A stretch of 64,000 nucleotides of DNA, taken from positions 33,031-97,030 of the forward strand of contig JAZQVO010000019.1 of the NCBI GenBank assembly GCA_045631905.1. Direction: 5' to 3'. Below, in pieces: positions 1 through 5,844 of the stretch. The stretch's first letter is position 1. The number at the start of each line of letters is the position of its first letter. The stretch comes from HGM04593 sp045631905 (GTDB lineage: Bacteria > Bacteroidota > Bacteroidia > Bacteroidales > Bacteroidaceae). Made by a program: the position numbers and the translations under genes. Below the pieces are notes generated by a model that saw only the letters and a list, made by a program, of their open reading frames with translations, was not told the origin of the DNA and ran no database searches.

Positions 1-271
1 CCGAACCGTATGTATCGCGAAAGGTTATATATTTCACATTCTCATAAATACGCTTCGAAGGAGAGGGAGAAAAATCGTAATTCAACTCACCCTTGGCAAG
101 CGGATAACGCCCCATGAGAATATCCACCAAAAGGCTCTTGCCGGCACCGTTAGGGCCGACAATAGCTATGTGTTCGTTTTTTCCAAGTTCAAAAGAGACA
201 GGAGCCACAAAACGAGCCACCTCGTCGCGCGGTACACCTCTCGAAAGTTTTATAGTATATTGTTCATTCAT
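1..271 (-). CDS. ABC-type ATP-binding protein, N-terminal part (runs off the window)
   Basis: The minus strand opens with ATG at 271 and stays open for 90 codons to the window edge. Residues 39-46 read GPNGAGKS, a Walker A motif, following a short beta-rich start (EHIAIV) as in ABC ATPase domains. The fragment ends before the signature and Walker B motifs. An N-terminus that goes straight into a nucleotide-binding domain fits a soluble ATPase such as the ModF-like double-cassette proteins common in Bacteroidetes, but a transporter subunit is equally possible. The substrate cannot be told from this piece. Confidence 0.8.
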   Translation of the reverse strand, partial: MNEQYTIKLSRGVPRDEVARFVAPVSFELGKNEHIAIVGPNGAGKSLLVDILMGRYPLAKGELNYDFSPSPSKRIYENVKYITFRDTYGS

Positions 272-478
272 AAATTCAAACAAAAACGGGTGCAAATTTA
301 CAAAAAAATCGCATAACATTTAAACAGGCCGACAAGTAAATATTAGATTATTTATACATTAAACATTGGATATAAATCTTTTTTTACAACGAAAAGGATA
401 AAAAAATCACAAAAAACATTGATTTTCAAAAAAAAATATTCATATTTGAAAACTGTAACTACAAAAGAATATATTACG

Positions 479-835
479 ATGGAAGACTACAAAAAGAATG
501 CAGCGAATGAGAATGAGAAAGATATAGTTTTTTCGCAGGCTATAAAAGCCGGCAAAAGAATATACTACATCGATGTAAAGAAAAATCGTAAAGAAGAGAT
601 GTACCTATCCATTACAGAAAGTAAAAAGATTATAAGCGGAGAGGGTGAGAACACATCGGTATCATTCGAAAAACACAAAATATTCCTCTATCGCGAGGAT
701 TTTGAAAAATTCGCAACAAGCCTTCAAGCCGCCATTGCATACGTTGTTGCAGAGCAAGGAGAATTCCAACCCCGAAACATAGAGACATCGAACGAAGAGA
801 AAGAAGAGCACCTCAACATCGACATCGATTTCTAA
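479..835 (+). CDS. PUR-family DNA/RNA-binding protein (DUF3276)
   Basis: A 118-residue protein that looks like the DUF3276 / PUR-alpha-like family found across Bacteroidetes, small single-strand nucleic-acid binders of poorly known role. The PUR-like core is the segment from IVFSQAIKAGKRIYYID to about residue 95, with alternating strands and a helix (FEKFATSLQAAIAYV); the tail is acidic. An upstream in-frame ATG exists at 419, but a near-consensus -7 box (CATATTTG, 441-448) lies between the two, and family members begin near MEDYKK, so 479 is chosen. The gene stands alone between the divergent ABC gene and the rplY unit. Confidence 0.8.
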   Translation: MEDYKKNAANENEKDIVFSQAIKAGKRIYYIDVKKNRKEEMYLSITESKKIISGEGENTSVSFEKHKIFLYREDFEKFATSLQAAIAYVVAEQGEFQPRNIETSNEEKEEHLNIDIDF

Positions 836-863
836 AAAAAGCAAACGATTAAGAACCAAAACA

Positions 864-895
864 TTTGTAAATAACAAAAATAAAGCGTACCTTTG
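864..895 (+). promoter_or_regulatory. Bacteroidetes-type promoter of rplY-pth-S4 unit
   Basis: TTTG at 864-867 and TACCTTTG at 888-895 are separated by 20 bases, an exact match to the Bacteroidetes -33/-7 consensus (TTTG, 19-21 bases, TAnnTTTG). Transcription should begin near 900, giving a leader of about 65-70 bases before rplY. Confidence 0.85.
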
Positions 896-968
896 TGCCC
901 GCTTTAAGACATCGTGTGATGGTGAATTAAGGAAATTAATAATCTTAATTTAGAGTAACACATTAAAA

Positions 969-1607
969 ATGAAAACAACCAGCATCAAAGGTTCAGTAAG
1001 AACCGAGGTTGGCAAGAAAGCCACCAACGCATTGCGTAAAGAGGGTTTGGTACCCTGTTGTATTTACGGAGTTGAGAAAGACAGCGAAGGCAAGCCTGTT
1101 ACAAAAACATTCAGCGTAACAGTTGAGGGTTTGCGCAAGCTCGTTTACACTCCCGACATTCACGTAGTAGAGCTCACCATCGAAGGCGAGAAAGAGATGA
1201 TGCAGAACGGCTACGAGGGTAGCAAAAGCTATACAACAAAAGCAATTTTGAAGGACATTCAGTTCCACCCTGTAAAAGATACAATTCTTCACGTAGATTT
1301 CTATGAGATCACAGAGGAGAAACCCATCATTATGGCTGTTCCCGTTAAATTGACAGGTTTGGCAGATGGTGTACGTGCCGGTGGTAAATTGGTACAGTTG
1401 CAGCGTTACCTCAAGGTTAAAGCTCTTTACACAGCTATCCCCGAGACACTTACAGTAGACGTAACTTCACTTGCACTCGGCAAGTCTATCAAAGTTTGCG
1501 AGCTTTCTTTCGAGGGCTTGGAGTTGGTAACTGCAAAAGAGGCTCTTGTATGTGCTGTTAAGACAACACGTGCTTCACAGGCAGCAGCCGCAGCCGCAGC
1601 GAAGTAA
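969..1607 (+). CDS. rplY: 50S ribosomal protein L25 (Ctc form)
   Basis: A 212-residue protein of the long L25/Ctc (TL5) type. Residues 1 to about 95 form the 5S rRNA-binding L25 domain (KTTSIKGSVRTEVGKKA near the start, the usual opening of Bacteroidetes L25). Residues about 100-190 form the C-terminal TL5 beta domain. The last ten residues are nearly all alanine ending in lysine, a low-complexity tail seen in many Bacteroidetes L25 proteins. It binds 5S rRNA in the large subunit. It is the first gene of a unit with pth (14 bases downstream) and an S4-domain protein, all translation-related. Confidence 0.95.
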   Translation: MKTTSIKGSVRTEVGKKATNALRKEGLVPCCIYGVEKDSEGKPVTKTFSVTVEGLRKLVYTPDIHVVELTIEGEKEMMQNGYEGSKSYTTKAILKDIQFHPVKDTILHVDFYEITEEKPIIMAVPVKLTGLADGVRAGGKLVQLQRYLKVKALYTAIPETLTVDVTSLALGKSIKVCELSFEGLELVTAKEALVCAVKTTRASQAAAAAAAK

Positions 1608-1621
1608 TCTATCTTTAAAAG

Positions 1622-2203
1622 ATGAAATATCTCATTGTAGGATTGGGCAACATCGGCCAAGAGTACGAAGGAACCCGCCACAATATAGGATTTACAGTAT
1701 TGGACGCTTTTGCAAAAGCGTCCAATACTATTTTTTCGGACAAGCGATACGGTTTTGTAGCCGAAACCTCATGCCGAGGTCGAAAACTTATTCTGCTAAA
1801 ACCTTCAACCTACATGAACCTTAGCGGAAACGCGGTGCGCTACTGGATGCAGGCCGAAAAAATTCCTTTGGAAAATGTCCTTATAATTGTAGACGACCTT
1901 GCACTACCCGTTGGAGCCCTGCGCTTGAAAGGACAAGGCAGCGATGGAGGCCACAACGGCTTGAAACACATAGCCGCCACACTAGGCACAACCTCTTACG
2001 CACGCCTCCGTTTCGGGATAGGCAGTGATTTTGGCAAAGGGCATCAGGTCGATTTTGTTCTCGGCTACTTCGACAGCGAAGAGCAGAAAAAGATAGAAGA
2101 ACAACTTGTCACAACCACCGAAATAATAAAAAGTTTCTGTTTCGCCGGGCTTGCACGCACCATGAACCAGTTCAATAAAAAAGGAGCAGGCAAAAATGAG
2201 TGA
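1622..2203 (+). CDS. pth: Peptidyl-tRNA hydrolase
   Basis: A 193-residue Pth enzyme that hydrolyses peptidyl-tRNA released from stalled ribosomes. Visible family motifs are GLGNIGQEYEGTRHNIGF with the catalytic His near residue 20, KPSTYMNLSG, and DDLALPVGALRLKGQGSDGGHNGLKHI. The length is normal. The start follows rplY by 14 bases and the 3' end overlaps the next gene by 8 bases, so the three genes are probably co-transcribed. Oddly, codons about 25-37 form a perfect 34-base palindrome followed by a T-rich run (see the separate entry). Confidence 0.97.
   Translation: MKYLIVGLGNIGQEYEGTRHNIGFTVLDAFAKASNTIFSDKRYGFVAETSCRGRKLILLKPSTYMNLSGNAVRYWMQAEKIPLENVLIIVDDLALPVGALRLKGQGSDGGHNGLKHIAATLGTTSYARLRFGIGSDFGKGHQVDFVLGYFDSEEQKKIEEQLVTTTEIIKSFCFAGLARTMNQFNKKGAGKNE
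1696..1737 (+). repeat. Perfect 34-bp palindrome plus T-run inside pth
   Basis: Bases 1696-1729 equal their own reverse complement over all 34 positions, and 1730-1736 read ATTTTTT. The layout is that of an intrinsic terminator (GC-containing stem, T tract) but lies in frame about 75 bases into pth. The coding frame is intact through it. Whether it acts as an attenuator, a processing site or nothing is unknown. Confidence 0.75.
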
Positions 2204-2615
2204 CCAGGCACGAATAGACAAATGGTTGTGGGCCGTACGCATATATAAAACACGAAGCATAGCAGCCGAGGCCTGCAAAAAAGGGCACATAATGATAGGA
2301 GAGCGCAGTGTAAAACCCTCGCACACTGTACGCATAGGCGATGTTGTGAAAGTAAAAAAATCGCCCATTACCTATTCGTTCCGCGTACTGAAAGCAGCCG
2401 AAAACCGAGTAGGAGCCAAGCTCGTGCCCGAACTAATGGAAAACATAACTCCAAAAGAGCAATACGAAATTTTGGAGATGAGCAAAATAAGCGGTTTCAC
2501 CGACCGCATGCGAGGTACAGGACGCCCCACAAAGAAAGAACGTCGCGAGATAGACCGTTTCTCGGAAGAGGTATTCGACACCGATTTTGACGAGTTCGAT
2601 TTCGATGAGCTATAA
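2196..2615 (+). CDS. S4-domain RNA-binding protein (HslR/Hsp15-like)
   Basis: A 139-residue protein starting with an S4 RNA-binding domain: RIDKWLWAVRIYKTRS at residues 5-20, then CKKGHIMIGERSVKPSHTVRIGD with the typical second helix and turn. This is the Hsp15/HslR arrangement; E. coli HslR recycles 50S subunits carrying stalled peptidyl-tRNA, which suits its place after pth (8-base overlap). The C-terminal 25 residues are strongly acidic (EEVFDTDFDEFDFDEL). Function in this organism is inferred from family and neighbours. Confidence 0.88.
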   Translation: MSDQARIDKWLWAVRIYKTRSIAAEACKKGHIMIGERSVKPSHTVRIGDVVKVKKSPITYSFRVLKAAENRVGAKLVPELMENITPKEQYEILEMSKISGFTDRMRGTGRPTKKERREIDRFSEEVFDTDFDEFDFDEL

Positions 2616-2654
2616 AAAATAGAGCCCGACACAACATGTCGGGCTCTATTTTTT
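2614..2654. terminator. Bidirectional terminator between S4 gene and thioesterase gene
   Basis: A stem of about 17-18 bp, AAAAAATAGAGCCCGACA against TGTCGGGCTCTATTTTTT, with a 5-base loop at 2632-2636. The flanking A and T runs let it work from both sides, as expected between two convergent genes. Confidence 0.9.
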
Positions 2655-2671
2655 ATATGTAATTGCGCCTA

Positions 2672-3061
2672 CTACTGCACAGCATTCACCTTTGCCATAA
2701 AACGAGCTTCATCTACGATAAAACGCACATGAGTACCCTCGCCTATAACACCTGCACCATCTTCGGCAACAACCTTGAACGAAAGCTTGCGTCCCTCTAC
2801 CTGTAACAACTCGGCCGTAGCGGTTATAACCGCACCCAACCTCGAAGGCTTGTTATGAGCCACATTAATCTCGGAGCCCACTGTGGTAGAGCCCCCGGGC
2901 AGATAAGGAGCTACGGCATTCATAGCGGCATTTTCCATGAGTGCCACCATAGATGGTGTTGCAAAAACATCGAGACCACCCGAACCGACGGCCGATGCAC
3001 AATTTCCCTTCTCCACCACCACTTTACTCGTATATTTTAAACCGGCTTCCAACATAATCAT
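2672..3061 (-). CDS. Hotdog thioesterase, FlK-like
   Basis: A 129-residue single hotdog-fold protein. Thr35, Glu43 and His69 stand in ATPSMVALMENAAM and INVAHNKPSRLG with spacings of 8 and 26 residues, the same as the catalytic Thr42/Glu50/His76 of fluoroacetyl-CoA thioesterase FlK. This supports an active acyl-CoA thioesterase; the substrate is unknown and fluoroacetate is unlikely. The start at 3061 abuts the stop of pepT, with an alternative ATG at 3055, so translation is probably coupled to pepT. Confidence 0.85.
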   Translation of the reverse strand: MIMLEAGLKYTSKVVVEKGNCASAVGSGGLDVFATPSMVALMENAAMNAVAPYLPGGSTTVGSEINVAHNKPSRLGAVITATAELLQVEGRKLSFKVVAEDGAGVIGEGTHVRFIVDEARFMAKVNAVQ

Positions 3062-4303
3062 CTATTTTAAATTTTTAACCATAGCCGCGATATTCACAAT
3101 AGTCTTCACTGCTTTTTCCATCACCTGCACCGACACAAACTCATAACGACTATGGAAATTTATGCCACCTGCAAAGAGGTTGGGACAAGGCAAACCCATA
3201 AAGGATAGTTGTGCACCATCGGTTCCGCCTCTGATGGGTTTCACCTGAGAAGCAACACCCGCCTCGCGCATAGCCATCTGTGCCAAATCTATGATATACA
3301 TTTTTGGCTCAACCTGCTCGCGCATGTTACGATACTGCTCTTTAAGTTCCACCGTAACACAGCCTTGACCATATTTATTATTCATACCTTTGGCAACCGA
3401 CGACATCATAGACATTCTACGCTCAAATATCTCACGATTATGGTCGCGAATAATATAAGAGACCTCTGCCGAATCGACACCGCCGTTTATCCCCATGAGA
3501 TGATAGAAGCCCTCGTACCCCTGAGTGCACTCCGGCGACTCGTGAGCAGGAACCGACGCAACAATATCAGCTGCCACGCGAAGAGCATTCAGCATTTTCC
3601 CCTTTGCATAACCAGGGTGCACGTTGCGTCCTTGAATAATGAAATTCGCCGAACCGGCATTGAAATTTTCAAATTCTATCTCACCCTCGGCACTGCCATC
3701 GACTGTATATGCCCAGTCGCAACCAAAAAGTTCGACATTAAAATTATGAGCACCACGACCAATCTCCTCGTCGGGATTAAAGGCTATGCGTATCGTTCCA
3801 TGCTCTATCTCGGGGTGCGCCTGCAAATAGGCGACAGCCGAAATAATTTCGGCAACACCGGCTTTATCGTCGGCACCAAGCAGAGTGTGTCCGTCGGTAA
3901 CCACAAGGTCGTGACCGATATAATTGAGCACCTCGGGAAAATCCTCGGTAGAAAGCACTATGCCCTCCTTCTCACAAAGCGGTATATCGCCACCACCATA
4001 AGCCTCCACCACACGAGGAGTAACATTCTTTCCGCTCATGTCGGGGCTGGTATCCAAATGAGCAATAAAACCAATAACAGGCAACTGTTTGGCACAATTC
4101 GCAGGCAACGTTGCATAGAGATACCCCTTCTCGTCGAGCACAACATCGCTCAACCCCATAGACAACAACTCATCTCTAAGATAACGGGCAAAGAGCATCT
4201 GCCCCTCGGTTGTCGGCACACACGAAGCATCGTCGCTCGATTCGGTATCAAATGTCACATACTTTAAGAAACGTTGCAACATAGCATCTTTTATCTCACT
4301 CAT
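3062..4303 (-). CDS. pepT: Peptidase T (tripeptide aminopeptidase)
   Basis: A 413-residue M20-family zinc aminopeptidase that removes N-terminal residues from tripeptides in the cytoplasm. Metal and catalytic residues are in place: His82 and Asp84 (AHLDTSPDM), Asp145 (GADDKAG), Glu179/Glu180 (NPDEEIGRGA), then DGSAEGEIEFENFNA, and near the end IRGGTDGAQLSFMGLPCPN. The length matches the E. coli enzyme. It is directly followed by the thioesterase gene with no gap. No clear TAnnTTTG box was found upstream. Confidence 0.96.
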   Translation of the reverse strand: MSEIKDAMLQRFLKYVTFDTESSDDASCVPTTEGQMLFARYLRDELLSMGLSDVVLDEKGYLYATLPANCAKQLPVIGFIAHLDTSPDMSGKNVTPRVVEAYGGGDIPLCEKEGIVLSTEDFPEVLNYIGHDLVVTDGHTLLGADDKAGVAEIISAVAYLQAHPEIEHGTIRIAFNPDEEIGRGAHNFNVELFGCDWAYTVDGSAEGEIEFENFNAGSANFIIQGRNVHPGYAKGKMLNALRVAADIVASVPAHESPECTQGYEGFYHLMGINGGVDSAEVSYIIRDHNREIFERRMSMMSSVAKGMNNKYGQGCVTVELKEQYRNMREQVEPKMYIIDLAQMAMREAGVASQVKPIRGGTDGAQLSFMGLPCPNLFAGGINFHSRYEFVSVQVMEKAVKTIVNIAAMVKNLK

Positions 4304-4400
4304 AATATCTATCGTTTATATTCTTTTGGTAAAAATAGTTATTTAAGGAATGAGCTACAAGTTTTATCGTAAAATATTTTGCAACCAACCATAATTATAC

Positions 4401-4434
4401 AAAAACCGTCCCTTGCAATCACTGCAAGAGACGG
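4401..4434 (-). terminator. Terminator of the SGNH hydrolase gene
   Basis: Read on the minus strand, CCGTCTCTTGCA pairs with TGCAAGGGACGG (one internal mismatch) around a 5-base loop and is followed by TTTTT at 4405-4401. The rest of the 4304-4510 gap is AT-rich with nothing else recognised. Confidence 0.8.
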
Positions 4435-4510
4435 CCACATACAATCTAAAATTAATGTAGTATCGCTTTAACAACACAGCAATATTGCATTATGAATAAA
4501 GTTATTACAA

Positions 4511-5230
4511 TCAAATAAGAATTTTGTTACGAGAAAGAAAATCTACCACTGCACTCTCAATAAGTTCGTGCCCCGCCTCGTTAGGGTGAATACCATCTTC
4601 ACATATAAATAGGGCAAAATCCTTGCGTTCGAGAAAAACCGAGGTAATATCTATCACCGGCACACGCTTTTCGGCACCCAAACGAAATATTTCCATGTTG
4701 TAACGCTCGTGCCAACGGTCTATTGAAAGCACCGAGCCACCCAACCATCGTAGAATATTATCCCCGTTAAGCCCTTTCGATACATGAGCAAAAAAGCGGT
4801 TTGGTTCGAGCACCGGCAACGACAACAATACAGGCTTTGTTCCCAATGACTTAACAAAATCTATTAAATCGGAATAATGCTTTACGAATGCATCTATCGG
4901 GGTTTTGGAGCAATGTTCTTCGCTGGGATTTTCGGCAATTTCGGCCCAGTTATAATCGCAGTCGTTGCCACCATATTCGAACAGGACACAATCGCACCTT
5001 CTTATCTTCTCGGCATAACGGTTCACAAGCTTCATACCATGCGAAACAACTCCACCGAAACGGGCATAATTTTCAATCTCCAGCCCCAGACGCCTGCAAC
5101 ACCTCGCAGCAAAGCCATCGCCGCTTATCTTATATTTCACACCATCAACAGGGCTGTTCTCCTTATCAACCACAATACCCTTCATCACAGAATCGCCGAA
5201 GGCACATACCGTTTTTAAAACTGTCTCCAT
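4511..5230 (-). CDS. SGNH/GDSL-family hydrolase
   Basis: A 239-residue protein with the SGNH esterase blocks. Block I is FGDSVMKG with nucleophile Ser14, the Asn block is EYGGNDCDYN, and block V is DGIHPNEAGHEL near residue 222 carrying the Asp-His pair. There is no signal peptide, so it is probably cytoplasmic. The family includes acyl esterases and carbohydrate deacetylases; the substrate cannot be read here. It is a single gene with its own terminator, downstream of the SRP RNA gene on the same strand. Confidence 0.85.
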   Translation of the reverse strand: METVLKTVCAFGDSVMKGIVVDKENSPVDGVKYKISGDGFAARCCRRLGLEIENYARFGGVVSHGMKLVNRYAEKIRRCDCVLFEYGGNDCDYNWAEIAENPSEEHCSKTPIDAFVKHYSDLIDFVKSLGTKPVLLSLPVLEPNRFFAHVSKGLNGDNILRWLGGSVLSIDRWHERYNMEIFRLGAEKRVPVIDITSVFLERKDFALFICEDGIHPNEAGHELIESAVVDFLSRNKILI

Positions 5231-5420
5231 CTATAAAATTTTAAATTCGACGCGAAAGTACAAGCCCACTAACATCTAACAAAATCGAAGGGAATGAAGC
5301 GTGGTTTTGTGGGTATTTTATGCTATTTAGGGGCGAAATTCGGATATATTTGGCCAAACACATGCAAAAAAATGTTGCACTACAATACCCGACAAGGGAT
5401 AAGAAGCGAAATATACAAAT

Positions 5421-5447
5421 AAAAAAAGCGAACACCAAAGTGTTCGC
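5421..5447 (-). terminator. Terminator of the SRP RNA gene
   Basis: On the minus strand GCGAACAC (5447-5440) pairs perfectly with GTGTTCGC (5435-5428) around TTTG, followed by seven T at 5427-5421. Confidence 0.9.
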
Positions 5448-5558
5448 CTATGGGGTGGGTAAGCTACCTACATCGCGCCGCTACAACCAACTACCTTTGC
5501 TGCGGTCAAGCCCTGGAGGATTCGCTAGGAGCTGGCCGTATAGGACTTACCCATACGG
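5448..5558 (-). ncRNA. ffs: Signal recognition particle RNA (4.5S type)
   Basis: The minus-strand sequence has the layout of the small bacterial SRP RNA. The ends pair (GGGTAAG near the 5' end with CTTACCC near the 3' end). The middle holds a domain IV-like hairpin with CCAGG on one side and GCAGCA on the other. The 3' arm has GCGATGTAGGTAGC, resembling GGGATGTAGCTGGC of E. coli 4.5S RNA. The promoter lies directly before it and an intrinsic terminator directly after. The apical loop appears to hold UUGA rather than GGAA. The RNA pairs with Ffh to target nascent membrane proteins. Exact ends are estimated. Confidence 0.85.
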
Positions 5559-5562
5559 TGTG

Positions 5563-5593
5563 CAAAGGTACAACAATTTTTCGAAATAACAAA
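5563..5593 (-). promoter_or_regulatory. Promoter of the SRP RNA gene
   Basis: On the minus strand TTTG (5593-5590), 19 bases, then TACCTTTG (5570-5563): an exact Bacteroidetes consensus. Transcription should start near 5558. Confidence 0.88.
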
Positions 5594-5687
5594 TTTTGCA
5601 ACAATTTAATTACCATCAAGTCATAATCGGCAAAAAAATAATTAAAATATAAGTGTGAAAAAATTAAAAAAAACAAATTTTAATTAT

Positions 5688-5844
5688 TACATTTGCACAC
5701 CTTTATAAATACAAAACAGCCAAAAGGGAACAACAACCCAAAGGGCTATTCAGGTTCTTTACAGGAAAGCAACAACCTGTAAAGATTTAATTTTTGTTAA
5801 AAATTTAAAAACAATAACCTATTTATTAACTTAATTAATTTCTT
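5688..5844 (+). promoter_or_regulatory. Promoter and structured leader of the secreted protein gene
   Basis: TACATTTG at 5688-5695 is a consensus -7 box, giving a leader of about 145 bases. One hairpin pairs AGCC/GGCT (5718-5721, 5744-5747) with an inner GGG/CCC. A second pairs CTTTACAGG (5757-5765) with CCTGTAAAG (5776-5784). CAGGTT (5751-5756) could instead pair with AACCTG (5774-5779), excluding the second hairpin. The region 5594-5687 is AT-rich with nothing else seen. Confidence 0.55.

Noticed and set aside
3209..4267. A 352-codon open frame on the plus strand
   Set aside because: It lies wholly antisense to pepT, which has all catalytic motifs; the protein has no recognisable domain and no promoter.
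5320..5589. An 89-codon plus-strand frame over the SRP RNA gene
   Set aside because: The region is better explained as a minus-strand RNA gene with promoter and terminator.
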